Shown one piece after another: positions 27,249-36,544 of a DNA stretch of 64,000 nt. The position numbers and the translations under genes are program-made. The stretch lies in assembly GCF_003991905.1 (NCBI RefSeq), contig NZ_RSCL01000004.1, positions 273,934 to 337,933 on the forward strand, given 5' to 3'. Source of the stretch: Dulcicalothrix desertica PCC 7102 (lineage in GTDB: Bacteria > Cyanobacteriota > Cyanobacteriia > Cyanobacteriales > Nostocaceae). The notes under the pieces were generated by a model. That model had not been told where the DNA came from. It did not search any database and saw only the letters and a list, made by a program, of their open reading frames with translations. Numbering within the stretch: position 1 is the first letter of the stretch; each line of letters opens with the position of its first letter.

Positions 27249-30200
27249 CTTCTTTAATAGCTCCTAAAGTTTTTAAAGTGTTAATTTGGGCTTTTGTAAG
27301 ATTAACAACACCAGTAATATTCAAACCTTCGTAAAGTCTTGGCGCCCGGAGTGAATATAACTGTTGACCTGTGGTAACATCCCAAAGTGCGATATTACCG
27401 TCTTCACTGCTACTAGCCAAAGTTTGACCATCAGGACTAAAAGCTACTGACCATAGTCTTTCTCGATGTCCTGGCAAAGTTTTGTATATTTCATTTGTAG
27501 TTATATCCCAAATTTCTAAATTCGCACTACCACCACTTACAGCTAAAAAGCGGCCATCGGGACTAAAAGCAATTGAACGCACCCAACCAATGGAAACTTT
27601 TAATGTCCGTATTTCATTACCTGTCGTCACATCCCATAACTTGACTGTTTTATCTTCGCTACCACTCGCAAGTATTTTGCCGTTGGGGTGAAATTTTACA
27701 GACCGAACCCAATCATTATGACCTTTGAGAGTTTGTATACACTCAAGGGTGTTCGCATTCCAAAGCTTAATCGTTTTATCTTCGCTACCACTAGCTACCC
27801 TAAACCCATCTGGACTAAATGTTACAGACCAAATCCAACTATTGTGACGTTCGGTAGTTTTGCGAAGCTTTCCACTTTCAACATTCCAAACTCGCACCAA
27901 TTTATCATCTCCTGCACTCACCAGGTTTTTACCGTCTGGACTAAAAGCTATCGAGAGAACTCGGTCGGGGTGGTCGGTAAAAGTATTTATGAGATTACCG
28001 CTTTTGATATCCCAAAGCTTTATTGTTTTGTCGTCGCTACCACTGGCAATAATAGTGTTATTACTACCACTAGGACTAACTGCTATCGCACGTATTCTAT
28101 TTTGATGCGCTTCAAGCGTTTTAGTTAATTCACCTGTATTAGTATCCCAAATTTTGATAGTTTGGTCTTCATCACCACTTACTAAAATACCATCTGAACT
28201 AAAACCAACCGACCAAGACCAATTTGTGTGACCTTGAAAAGTTTTTAAACATTCACCGGTATCAACATCCCAAATTTTTACAGTTTTGTCATCGCTACTG
28301 CTAATCAAGGTTTCACAATCTTCACCGCAGAAAGTTACGCACCAAACCCTTGCAGTATGTCCACGTAAAATATTTTTGCGTTTACCTGTACTAACGTTCC
28401 AAATTACAACATCGCAATCTTCACCAGCACTAGCTAATAAATTACGCTTTGAATGAAAAGCTACTGACCGCACCCAACTTTTATGTCCTATCAGGGTTTT
28501 TAACTCTTTACTGCTTTCAACATCCCAAAGAATAATTTTAGAATCATCGCTGCTGCTGGCTAAAATTTTACCATCTTGACTAAACGCGATAGACCGAACA
28601 CGTGCGGTATGTGCTTGTAGAGTCTTTAAATATTCTCCGCTTGTTGCATCCCATAAAATCACACTCTTATCACTGCTACCACTAGCTAATATATTGCCAT
28701 CGGGACTAAATGCGACACAACGCACCCAGTTAACATGTTTTTCTAGTACTTTGTATTCACCTGTATCTAGGCGCCAAAGTCGAATTGTTTTATCTTCGCT
28801 TGCACTTGCGATAATATTACAATTGGGACTAATTGCCACAGACCAAACCCGTTGTTGATGACCTTTTAAAGTTTTTAAACATTGCCCAGTAGATGTGTCC
28901 CAGAGCATAACAGTTTTATCATCGCTAGCGCTAGCAAGAATTTTACCGTTACTGCTAAAAGCAATCGAACGCACCCAATTAGTGTGTCCTTCCATTGTTA
29001 TCCATTGCTGACCTTCACTATATCTCACACGAATTATACTTTTTGTATCACCCATTGCCCAAATTGAATCAACAGGACTAGAAGCTAATGATAAAACTGT
29101 ACCAAATGATTCGGTAAAACGAGATTTGTTTAAGTCGGAGTTAGTAAAGTTAACGTTGCATAACTTTGCACCACGCAGGTAAGCTTGCCAAATCGTTAAA
29201 TTCGATAAATCTAAACCTGATAAGTCATAATCTTTGTAAAGCAATAAGTTAATAATATTACCTACTGCATAATTAGTTAATTTATCTTTTGCTTTTTCAA
29301 GTGCTTCAACAAGCTTTAAATTAATTTCTGATGCTGATATACTTTGACAAATAGGTTCTAATATAACTTCGATTTGCCGATTTCTAATGTAATCTTTAGC
29401 TGTAGCTTCAATCAAAGCATATTGATTTAATAAATCGTATTCTCCAGTTTTAATTTCTTCACTCACTTGTCGAATGAGTAAAGCAATCATATACTCCATC
29501 ACAACGTTTTGGAGTGTAAACTTGCCGTCAACTGTTTCAATTAAAGAGCGTGTTTTGAGTTTTTCTAAGCTATCAACTAAGTCAAAAAATACTGGCTTAT
29601 CAACTATTTCATCGAATAAATCTTTGATTTTAACTGGTTCACGATTAATAGCTAACCAGTACAAAACCTTTTTTTCTATATCAGACAAATTATTAAACTG
29701 ACCATCTAATAAACTTTCAATTCCTACAAAAGCTGTTAAACCTTGTTCAATAAACTCATCTATATCTCCACTGAATAAATCTTTAATAAAAGTAGAGACA
29801 ATTTTTAATGCTAAGGGATTACCACTATATAGCTGTACTAAGTCAAGCATTGCTTTTTTAGACCCGATTAATCCCTTATCTTCTAAAATATTTAACCCTT
29901 CATCTTCTATTAACCCTGGTAAAAGCAGTGAACGAATCGGTAAATGTTCTCCTTCTTGAACTGCAATATATTCAGGTTTAATACGACTAGTTATAACTAA
30001 ACAGCTTTGATGGAACGATTCAGATATCCGCTTAATTAATACATTATAGTCTTGATACTCTTTTCGATATAATCCAACATTTTGCTCTGTATCGAGAATC
30101 GATTCAAAATTATCGAGAACTATCAAACAACGTGATTTACGCATATACTCGATTAATATCGATATATCGCTAACATTACCCTTAATTTTGATTTCTTTTT

Positions 30201-30738
30201 GGTCAGAGAAAAATTTGATGCAGTCTACTAATATTTTCTCTAACTTCGGCGCCTCTCTTAGACTTCGCCAAATAATAAAATCAAATTGCGGAGACTCAAA
30301 ATCATTCAACAATTCAATCAACTTAACAGATAGAGTAGTTTTACCTAACCCACCCATCCCCAAAAGAGTCACGACACGACAATGCGTTTCAATTATCCAG
30401 TATTTTAACGTTTCTAATTCGTTTTGGCGCCCATAAAAATTTTGTGTACTGGGTGCTTCTCCTAAGTCGAGTCGCGTTTTACTGACAACTGGCAAAAATT
30501 CAGAAACATCATAAACAGGAAATTCCTTATCGTAATGGCTAAAGAGCGTCAGCAACTCAACCCGCTTGCTAACTCCAAACGCTTGATACAATCTTTCTAA
30601 GTATTTTCTGACCGTAGCTGGTTTGATGCTGAGTACATTAGCAATAGCATCATCCGATTCACCTACTAACACCATTTGCAACACCTCTTTACGTCGAGGT
30701 GTTAGCTTGTCGAAAATTTGCTTAATATTTTCGTCCAT
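27241..30738 (-). CDS. HTH / NB-ARC / WD40 signal-transduction NTPase
   Basis: About 1165 residues from MDENIKQIF, the start with GGAG about 8 bases upstream (a longer frame to 30801 lacks one). Order: LuxR/GerE-type HTH (about 10-65; LTPRRKEVLQMVLVGESDD, TVRKYLERLYQAF); NB-ARC STAND ATPase (about 100-420) with Walker A LGMGGLGKTT, Walker B CLIVLDNFES and SGNPLALKIV; a helical region; a short pentapeptide-like stretch (LSGLDLSNLTIWQAYLRGAKL); then about 14 WD40 blades to the C-terminus, enough for two seven-bladed propellers. STAND proteins oligomerise with ATP after ligand binding; here the output could be DNA binding through the HTH. Ligand and targets are unknown. Upstream DNA has a cluster of GTCACA motifs. 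Confidence 0.93.
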   Translation of the reverse strand: MDENIKQIFDKLTPRRKEVLQMVLVGESDDAIANVLSIKPATVRKYLERLYQAFGVSKRVELLTLFSHYDKEFPVYDVSEFLPVVSKTRLDLGEAPSTQNFYGRQNELETLKYWIIETHCRVVTLLGMGGLGKTTLSVKLIELLNDFESPQFDFIIWRSLREAPKLEKILVDCIKFFSDQKEIKIKGNVSDISILIEYMRKSRCLIVLDNFESILDTEQNVGLYRKEYQDYNVLIKRISESFHQSCLVITSRIKPEYIAVQEGEHLPIRSLLLPGLIEDEGLNILEDKGLIGSKKAMLDLVQLYSGNPLALKIVSTFIKDLFSGDIDEFIEQGLTAFVGIESLLDGQFNNLSDIEKKVLYWLAINREPVKIKDLFDEIVDKPVFFDLVDSLEKLKTRSLIETVDGKFTLQNVVMEYMIALLIRQVSEEIKTGEYDLLNQYALIEATAKDYIRNRQIEVILEPICQSISASEINLKLVEALEKAKDKLTNYAVGNIINLLLYKDYDLSGLDLSNLTIWQAYLRGAKLCNVNFTNSDLNKSRFTESFGTVLSLASSPVDSIWAMGDTKSIIRVRYSEGQQWITMEGHTNWVRSIAFSSNGKILASASDDKTVMLWDTSTGQCLKTLKGHQQRVWSVAISPNCNIIASASEDKTIRLWRLDTGEYKVLEKHVNWVRCVAFSPDGNILASGSSDKSVILWDATSGEYLKTLQAHTARVRSIAFSQDGKILASSSDDSKIILWDVESSKELKTLIGHKSWVRSVAFHSKRNLLASAGEDCDVVIWNVSTGKRKNILRGHTARVWCVTFCGEDCETLISSSDDKTVKIWDVDTGECLKTFQGHTNWSWSVGFSSDGILVSGDEDQTIKIWDTNTGELTKTLEAHQNRIRAIAVSPSGSNNTIIASGSDDKTIKLWDIKSGNLINTFTDHPDRVLSIAFSPDGKNLVSAGDDKLVRVWNVESGKLRKTTERHNSWIWSVTFSPDGFRVASGSEDKTIKLWNANTLECIQTLKGHNDWVRSVKFHPNGKILASGSEDKTVKLWDVTTGNEIRTLKVSIGWVRSIAFSPDGRFLAVSGGSANLEIWDITTNEIYKTLPGHRERLWSVAFSPDGQTLASSSEDGNIALWDVTTGQQLYSLRAPRLYEGLNITGVVNLTKAQINTLKTLGAIKEDE

Positions 30739-30787
30739 TATTAGCTCCAGACTTTTGTGACAATATTCTTGTATAAACGGTCTTTGT

Positions 30788-30801
30788 GTGACACGTGTCA
30801 C
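30788..30801. promoter_or_regulatory. Perfect 14-bp palindrome GTGACACGTGTCAC upstream of the NB-ARC gene
   Basis: It lies about 50 bases before the preferred start (30738), in promoter position for the minus-strand operon. It is the most symmetric member of a cluster of TGTCACA/TGTGACA sites (near 30754, 30821, 30926, 30946). A role as operator for the encoded HTH protein is inference. Confidence 0.45.
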
Positions 30802-30826
30802 GGATATTATCTTATCGTATTGTCAC

Positions 30827-30846
30827 AGACGCGACATGTCGCGTCT
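30827..30846. repeat. Family-C palindrome AGACGCGACATGTCGCGTCT
   Basis: A perfect 20-bp palindrome followed by CTAC, as in the other family-C copies. It separates the GTCACA sites in this intergenic region. Confidence 0.8.
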
Positions 30847-30924
30847 CTACACCCAAATGTAAACTTTTACAACATTTTCTCAGCAATATTGACAGGTATA
30901 GAAAAGTAGTGCTAGATTTTAAGT

Positions 30925-30955
30925 GTCACAAATTACGTAAGTAAATGTCACAAAG
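30925..30955. promoter_or_regulatory. Direct repeat TGTCACAAA spaced 20 bp
   Basis: Two copies of TGTCACAAA lie about 20 bp apart. With the upstream copies this could be an operator array, or the worn end of a Tn7-like element, whose transposase sites are also short direct repeats with TGTCA cores. Neither is proven. Confidence 0.35.
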
Positions 30956-31099
30956 CTGCGGTCAGAGGGTGTGAATAAAATAGCGTTGCAGCATTAGTTA
31001 GATGCACGGTGAGGAGAAGGTGACAATTCAGATGGAAATGGTTTACTAGTAAAAATATACCTACCTAGTCTTCTTGAGTCACAAAGCGAGCATATTACC

Positions 31100-31327
31100 A
31101 TGACTACTAATAATTACAGCCCACTATTTCGTTTGGTTGCAAGATTCATCAAATACTTCTTGCTAATGAGTTTGGGAATTGCGATAGCTTATACACTAGC
31201 GAATGTTTTAGGAGCATCGCATTTTGGTATGAGCTTAGTTGGGATTGCATTTGGCTGGTTCTGGCGCCTGGGAGTAATGTTATTGTGCTTGATAGCAGTA
31301 ACAATGATTTATGAATCTTTACGATGA
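31100..31327 (+). CDS. Small hydrophobic protein, two predicted TM segments
   Basis: 75 residues with hydrophobic segments at about 18-40 (KYFLLMSLGIAIAYTLANVLGA) and 44-70 (MSLVGIAFGWFWRLGVMLLCLIAV). No known family is recognised. A hairpin of two family-A repeats lies eight bases after the stop, between it and convergent miaB. Coding is supported by composition and placement only. Confidence 0.55.
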   Translation: MTTNNYSPLFRLVARFIKYFLLMSLGIAIAYTLANVLGASHFGMSLVGIAFGWFWRLGVMLLCLIAVTMIYESLR

Positions 31328-31334
31328 AAATCTT

Positions 31335-31372
31335 AGAAACCTGGTTTCTACCCAATAAGAAACCAGGTTTCT
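31335..31372. terminator. Family-A inverted repeat between convergent genes
   Basis: AGAAACCTGGTTTCT, a short spacer and AGAAACCAGGTTTCT form a hairpin between the small TM gene and miaB, whose stop lies three bases further on. Confidence 0.65.
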
Positions 31373-31374
31373 GA

Positions 31375-32739
31375 TTACACAAGTGCAGGTTCTTGAACCT
31401 TTACAGGAACACCCGTCAAACTAAAAGCACGAACTTCGGTAATTTTAACTTTGACTAACTGACCCTTGAGTTGGTTAATATCTCCGGTAAAGAAAGTCAA
31501 ACGGTTTCCACCGGTTCTACCCATAACTTGGGTGACATCTTTAGGGTTTTGGTCTTCTACAAGGACTTCTTCGATACGTCCCATATATCTTTGCGAACGT
31601 TCTGCTGCTTTGATATTAACGAGATGATTGAGACGTTGTAATCTGTCACTTTTAACTTCTTCGCTCAATTGATTATCCCATACTGCCGCAGGTGTACCGG
31701 GTCGAGGTGAGTATGCAGCAGTATTCAACATATCAAAGCCAATATCTTCAGTTAGTTTGAGGGTATTTTCAAACTGCTGTTCTGTTTCTCCAGGAAAACC
31801 AACAATTGCATCAGCGCTAATCGATGCATCGGGCATGTATTCGCGAACTTTATCGATGATACGTCGATATTTTTCTTGGGTGTACCCGCGTGACATTCTT
31901 TTTAACACTTCGTTATCACCTGACTGAAAGGGGATATGAAAGTGTTCGCACACCTTGGGTAATTCTGCACAAGCTTTAATCAACCGTTCGGTAAAATAGC
32001 GGGGGTGAGAAGTTGCAAATCGAATTCGTTCGATACCTGGTACATCGTGTACATAATATAGTAAATCAGTCAGCGTGTGGAGATGGCGCCCTTCGGGAGT
32101 GCTACCAGGTAAGTCACGTCCGTATGCATCTATATTTTGACCCAATAACGTAATTTCTTTGTAACCCTGGCGCCCTAATTGTTCAATTTCGGCACGAATA
32201 GCTTCGGGAGTACGGGACTGTTCAACACCTCGCACACCAGGAACAACACAATAAGTGCAGCGTTCGTTACATCCATAAATTACATTAACCCACGCCGTCA
32301 CCTTACTATCGCGACGGGGCTTAGTAATATCCTCCATAATATGTACAGCTTCTGTAGCAACAACTTGGTTGCCATCAAAAACTTGCTGTAACAAATCTTT
32401 AAGACGGTTAGCGTGCTGTGGCCCCATCACCAAATCTAATTCGGGAACACGTCGCAATAAAGATTCTCCTTCTTGCTGCGCGACGCAACCAGCAACAACC
32501 AAAGTTAAATCAGGTTCTGAGTGCTTGCGCTTCGCTTGCCTACCTAAATAAGAATATACTTTTTGTTCGGCGTTATCACGAATAGTACAAGTATTGTAAA
32601 GTATTACATTCGCTTGGTTTGGGTCTTCTGACCACTCAAAGCCCATGTCTTCTAGAATACCAGCCATGCGCTCCGAGTCAGCTTTATTCATCTGGCAACC
32701 GAAGGTAGTAATATGGTAGCGGCGGTTAGAAGTGGTCAT
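31375..32739 (-). CDS. miaB: tRNA-2-methylthio-N6-dimethylallyladenosine synthase
   Basis: 454 residues, the normal MiaB length. It is a radical-SAM methylthiotransferase that turns i6A37 of tRNAs into ms2i6A. The N-terminal UPF0004 domain carries Cys15 (FGCQMN), Cys51 and Cys85 for the auxiliary 4Fe-4S cluster. The radical-SAM triad is Cys157, Cys161 and Cys164 in [17 protein letters not shown]. The C-terminal 65 or so residues form a TRAM domain ([24 protein letters not shown]). It appears to be transcribed alone. Confidence 0.97.
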   Translation of the reverse strand: MTTSNRRYHITTFGCQMNKADSERMAGILEDMGFEWSEDPNQANVILYNTCTIRDNAEQKVYSYLGRQAKRKHSEPDLTLVVAGCVAQQEGESLLRRVPELDLVMGPQHANRLKDLLQQVFDGNQVVATEAVHIMEDITKPRRDSKVTAWVNVIYGCNERCTYCVVPGVRGVEQSRTPEAIRAEIEQLGRQGYKEITLLGQNIDAYGRDLPGSTPEGRHLHTLTDLLYYVHDVPGIERIRFATSHPRYFTERLIKACAELPKVCEHFHIPFQSGDNEVLKRMSRGYTQEKYRRIIDKVREYMPDASISADAIVGFPGETEQQFENTLKLTEDIGFDMLNTAAYSPRPGTPAAVWDNQLSEEVKSDRLQRLNHLVNIKAAERSQRYMGRIEEVLVEDQNPKDVTQVMGRTGGNRLTFFTGDINQLKGQLVKVKITEVRAFSLTGVPVKVQEPALV

Positions 32740-32796
32740 AATAAACGATAGCTTAAAAACGAATATACTTAATGTACCTTCTAAATTATATGAAAA

Positions 32797-33438
32797 ATGT
32801 TGAAGTTACTTGTTAACGCGCCAAAAGGTGGAATAGGTAAAACAACGATAGCGACCAACGCAGCACTCCTTTTAGCAAAGGAAGGTAAAAAAATTTTAGC
32901 CTGTAAGTTGTCTGGTTCATCCCGAATGGACGAACACATTCAGGCAAAGCAACTTGAATACCCTGGACTTTACGATAGTATTACAGTTTGGGAACCCGAT
33001 AACGACAAGCTGCCAACAAATTTCCAAGGACAAGGAAATCCTGATGTTGTAGTGGTAGATTCAGATGATTAGTGGAAAATACTAAACGATTTGGTGGATA
33101 AGAAAAACAAAGGCTGGAGGGTTATTGCTCCCATTGTGCCTAATGAACCAGAGGGAATGCAAGTTATACCCGATGAACTAGCTACGGTTTTTATGCAATC
33201 TCAAATTACTGGGGTCGGCATTAAGTTAAAAATATTACCAAACAAATGTGGTGAAAAAGATACTATTGAGAACGATATTAGTCTAGTTAAAATAAGATTA
33301 CAACAAAAATCCTTATTAAAAGCACTCAGTTCTTACTATTTACCTTACGCGGGCATGTTTTACCCACCTGTATTTATTGATACAAATAACCTCTTTCGAG
33401 ATCAGTTACGTGCAGCACTTAAGGAGCTAGGAATTTAA
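32797..33438 (+). pseudogene. ParA/MinD-like P-loop ATPase interrupted by one in-frame TAG
   Basis: The same frame runs from 32797 to 33438 with a single amber codon at 33070-33072. Upstream: a deviant Walker A (PKGGIGKTTIATNAALLLAKEG) and DVVVVDSDD, the expected Walker B region. Downstream: WKILNDLVDKKNKGWRVIAPIV and a helical C-terminus ending LRAALKELGI. Together about 213 residues, a plausible size for a small ParA. One nonsense mutation, a sequencing error or recoding would all explain this; decay fits the frameshifted neighbour. An AAGGAG-led gene follows at 33463, so the three genes probably formed an operon. No parB-like partner is recognised. Confidence 0.75.
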
Positions 33439-33462
33439 AATTAATAAAAGGAGCGAGTTTTT

Positions 33463-33894
33463 ATGGCAAGTAAGCAATTAATGGCTAGTTTGACTGCAAG
33501 CTTAAAAAATAGTCTCAATCGAAAACAAAAGCTTGTTTTGAATGAAAATAAACTGAACTGCGATATATTGAAAGATGTTAAAATAGGACTTGATATTCAT
33601 AGTACAAAGCGTGTAATTGAAATAGTTTTTCGTATATTAGCTGTTGCGGAACTTGAAAAAAAACAATCTATTTATAAGTTTTCTTCATATGATTACGTAA
33701 ATAAAATAGAAGAATTATCAAATTTATCAGATGGCGATTGTATAGTTAATATTCCAATTTGGATGTTGATTGCAACATCAGATATAGTTCGTGAGAAATA
33801 TAATCAATTTGAGTTTAAATTTATAGAAGATGTAATTGAAGTGTTACTACTTAATTCTTTTTTACAAATACAGTTTTTATGGAACCCTAAATGA
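33463..33894 (+). CDS. Uncharacterised protein in the ParA-like island
   Basis: A protein of 143 residues with a good ribosome-binding site (AAGGAG at 33448-33453). It starts Met-Ala-Ser-Lys with a basic N-terminus (LKNSLNRKQKLVLNENKL) and continues as an alternating helical, Ile/Glu-rich chain without Cys-rich, membrane or known domain signatures. Its stop codon overlaps the next start (ATGA at 33891). Position between a ParA-like gene and another unknown gene suggests a partition- or complex-forming role, but no family was recognised. Base composition is more AT-rich than surrounding genes, which fits horizontal origin. Confidence 0.65.
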   Translation: MASKQLMASLTASLKNSLNRKQKLVLNENKLNCDILKDVKIGLDIHSTKRVIEIVFRILAVAELEKKQSIYKFSSYDYVNKIEELSNLSDGDCIVNIPIWMLIATSDIVREKYNQFEFKFIEDVIEVLLLNSFLQIQFLWNPK

Positions 33895-34465
33895 GTATTA
33901 ATAAGTATTTAGTTCAATCCTTTGTTAATGATTTGCTAGAAGGAAGTCCTGAAGATAAATTATTTTACCAGAATAGGATTATCGATTTATTAGGTGGAGA
34001 TTCAACGCTAAATGTTAATAATTTACCACCTAGAAGAGGGAGAGCAGATGAGGATTAGATGGTCGTATTCCTGTAATTGCTCCATTAATTATAAAACAAA
34101 CTTTACCTAATACCTTACTGCCTAATACACGTGGAATTTTATTCGAGATAGGTAATAACGTGCTTCAAGAAGCCGGAATAAATATTAAAATTCAAAAACA
34201 AAAATTTAGTACAGAACAATTTGGTGGTTTCAAAGATGCCCTTGAACGTGAAAAATTGTACATAGGCATAATTATTACAGCTTTAGATTTATCTCCAGAT
34301 GTAAAACAAAGAATATATGATATACAGCAAGATAAAATTTATATTTTTGCTCATATTTTATTGCAAGACTTGCTAATGGGTGAGATTAAGGTTAAAGGAT
34401 TTGAATTCGCTTGTGGAGATATATCTTTACAAATTTTTAGAGAACTCTCAAAATCGATTGAATGA
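33891..34465 (+). pseudogene. Frameshifted uncharacterised gene, third member of the ParA-like island
   Basis: The first frame (33891-34058) gives MSINKYLVQSFVNDLLEGSP and ends at a TAG. The coding continues in another frame from about 34058 (DGRIPVIAPLII...) to the stop at 34465, so a one- or two-base indel lies near 34040-34060. Joined, it is about 190 residues with the late segment AHILLQDLLMGEIKVKGFEFACGD. No known family. The ATGA overlap with the preceding gene shows it was translationally coupled. Confidence 0.65.
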
Positions 34466-34597
34466 CTTAACCGTTTGTGTGCGACAGTCTAAAGGTACTT
34501 AGTGGCGCCGTTTCTAAACTTGATAAATCGAAAATTGATGTAGAAACGCCTTGAGTGATGGCGCCTCTACAAAATAGTACAGTAAATGGTACTAAAT

Positions 34598-35036
34598 TTA
34601 CTGGTTAAAGTAAGCTAATAATTCCTCGCGCGGCTTTAATAGTAAAACTGTATATTCTTCAGTTGGCAATGTTAACAGAGAGGGAATGATGCTAGCTAGC
34701 TCAGGGTCAATTTTACCAAAACGAGCTTTGAGTAAATTTTCGATTACAAGACGCTGCTCTTGTTGGCGCCCTTGCTCAAGTCCTTGCTCAAGTCCTTGCT
34801 GCTTGGTTTTTTCTTCCCACTCTTGGTAAACTTCAGATAAAAGCATAGCTACTCTCCTTTCTTCAGCATTAGTTGTTTCAGCTACATCTATAGTAATTTT
34901 CCAACTCGATAATAGCCTTAATATTTGAGAACGTTGATTATCATTGTCAGGTAAAGCTAAAACTTCTTTGACTGCCCGTTTCTGAACTTTACCAGTTCCA
35001 AACAGCCTAAAAAATAAAGTTTCTGTTGATGAAGAT
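34598..35036 (-). pseudogene. Rpn-family nuclease/transposase-like remnant (C-terminal part)
   Basis: From about 35036 the minus strand reads on openly to 34598: ETLFFRLFGTGKVQKRAVKEV, LRLLSSWKITIDVAETTNAEERR, then MLLSEVYQEWEEKTKQQG, a Gln/Glu-rich repeat (GLEQGLEQGRQQEQ) and a DUF4351-type tail. This is the standard C-terminal half of cyanobacterial Rpn (recombination-promoting nuclease) proteins. The N-terminal PD-(D/E)xK nuclease is missing; a family-B repeat lies at the broken end. The Met at 34846 begins an open frame of only 82 residues and is probably not a real start. Confidence 0.8.
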
Positions 35037-35042
35037 TGCTTG

Positions 35043-35069
35043 CAACGGATAAAACGGATGTAACGGATG
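35043..35069. repeat. Family-B repeat
   Basis: CAACGGAT, AAACGGATG and TAACGGATG in a row, at the truncated end of the Rpn remnant. Confidence 0.8.
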
Positions 35070-35108
35070 TCTTATGTTACAATGTAATATATAGTTTCAA
35101 TTCTGTTT

Positions 35109-35516
35109 ATGGATAGTGCAAGTTGGAAATATAGTAGTTATGAGAAGATATCAGAGGGTCTGAATCAATTGCAGTTGAATGAGTCGGACTATCGGTTATT
35201 AAAGAAGGTTGACTGGGTTGTAACAGAGAAAATTCACGGCGCCAATTTTGGTATAATTGTAACATTAAATAGATTGAAAAATGTTATTTCAAAAGTCGGA
35301 AGATTTTCTGGAAATGACAATCAAAAAGAGCGACAATTAAAATTAATAGTGGAGTTATTAATATGGGATATTTTAGATAGTTTTAATGAGACGGGAGCTG
35401 AAAAAAGTTTTAATAATTTGTCTAGTGAAAGTCAGCAATTGATTATTAATAAGTTAGAAGAAGCAGGACTCAAGCTAGTTGAAGAATATTATGATTTATT
35501 TAATTCAACAAGTTAA
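35109..35516 (+). pseudogene. RNA-ligase-family gene with the middle deleted
   Basis: The frame is open for 135 residues. The N-terminal part WKYSSYEKISEGLNQLQLNE, then VDWVVTEKIHGANFGI, is the start of an Rnl2-like RNA ligase with nucleotidyl-lysine motif I (EKIHGANF). Directly after it comes a helical segment (LIVELLIWDILDSFNE ... NKLEEAGLKLVEEYY) that resembles the family's C-terminus. Motifs III to V of the adenylation domain are absent, so the protein cannot be an active ligase of the usual kind. An in-frame internal deletion is the simplest explanation. It overlaps the end of the kinase relic on the other strand. Confidence 0.7.
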
Positions 35517-36293
35517 TAACTGTCTCAATTAACTTTTCTGGTTTGACTGGTTTAGATAAATGCGCTTGAAAACCAGTTTGTAGTGCTAGTTGATAATTAA
35601 TTTCTCCAGCATAAGCTGTTAATGCAAGCGCTTTGACTTGACTAAGATGTGGCGCCAATTTTCTTATTTGTTTTATGAGCATATAGCCATTCATATTTGG
35701 CATTCCAATATCGCTGATTAACACATCTGGTTGAAACTTGGCTAAAGCTGTTAATGCTTCTTCTCCTGAAGCTGCTGTAATTACATCTGCTGCTGCCTGT
35801 TGTAATATAAAGGCAATAACGTCTCTTGTATCGATTTCATCATCGACTACTAAAATTTTGGTGCCGTTTAAATCCAAAGCTGGTTTTGAGGGTTTATTAT
35901 TATTCTGTACTACTTGTTGAATGGGGATGAGTGGAAGTTTTACGGTAAAAGTAGAACCTAAATCAAAGCAGCATTAATTTCCAAAGCGGCTTGAGTTAAC
36001 TTTTGTAGCTGATTATTGACAATTTGTAGTTTATGTGCGCGTAGAAAAATCTCAGCTTCCATTTGGGAGGTGCGAAGTTGGAGTTCTGAGTTTATACGGC
36101 GCCTTTCCGAGTCTTGTTGTTTCAACAGCATAAACTCAGTAACATCTTCAGCTCGGTTGATAATAAAAGTAACTTCTCCGTCTGCATTCAAAACAGGTGA
36201 ATTAATTGGACTCCAGTAGCGCACCTCAAATCCCCCTCCTTCCGATTCTGGGCGCCGAATGTCATACTTTAGTATTGCCATCCGATGTGGCAA
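35500..36293 (-). pseudogene. Hybrid histidine kinase gene gutted by an internal deletion
   Basis: The upstream piece (36293-35958) reads a PAS-like domain: GGGFEVRYWSPINSPVLNAD, FIINRAEDVTEFMLLKQQ and a helical linker. At ALEINAALI the frame stops, and one base off it continues DLGSTFTVKLPL (the usual end of a kinase ATPase domain), then a complete receiver domain (ILVVDDEIDTRDVIAFIL, phospho-acceptor Asp in VLISDIGMPNMNG, conserved Lys in HLSKPVKP) to 35500. The dimerisation and most of the ATPase domain are gone. Only the receiver (Met at 35877) could still be made, as a 125-residue protein. Confidence 0.78.
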
Positions 36294-36306
36294 TACTAAA
36301 GTATGA
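36262..36306. repeat. Perfect 19-bp inverted repeat with 7-base loop
   Basis: TCATACTTTAGTATTGCCA, TCCGATG, then the exact complement. It sits at the 5' end of the kinase relic, and no related copy was noticed elsewhere. It may mark an insertion or rearrangement junction. Confidence 0.85.
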
Positions 36307-36427
36307 TTTTACCGCGAAATTTACTAATTGCGGTTACTTCAGCGGGTCAAGGAGGTTTAATCAAACCACTTGGTCATCACCAATTGCTGTTGGTATTGCT
36401 ATTGAATGGCACTTACTTAAAAAATTG

Positions 36428-36502
36428 TAGGTTGGGTGGAGGCTTTGCGTAACCCAACATAACGTCAAAATTTGTTGGGTTCCGTTCCTCCACCCAACCT
36501 AC
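36428..36502. repeat. Family-D inverted repeat (GTAGGTTGGGTGGAGG)
   Basis: GTAGGTTGGGTGGAGG at one end and CCTCCACCCAACCTAC at the other around about 43 bases. Related copies lie at 41989, 53004 and 63434. Confidence 0.8.
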
Positions 36503-36544
36503 GATCGAGTTTTGCGTGATCCGCGTAAGCGACATTCCACCCTA

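Noticed and set aside
34598-34846. Rpn remnant taken as an active mobile element
   Set aside because: The nuclease half is missing, and no terminal inverted repeats or target duplications were seen.
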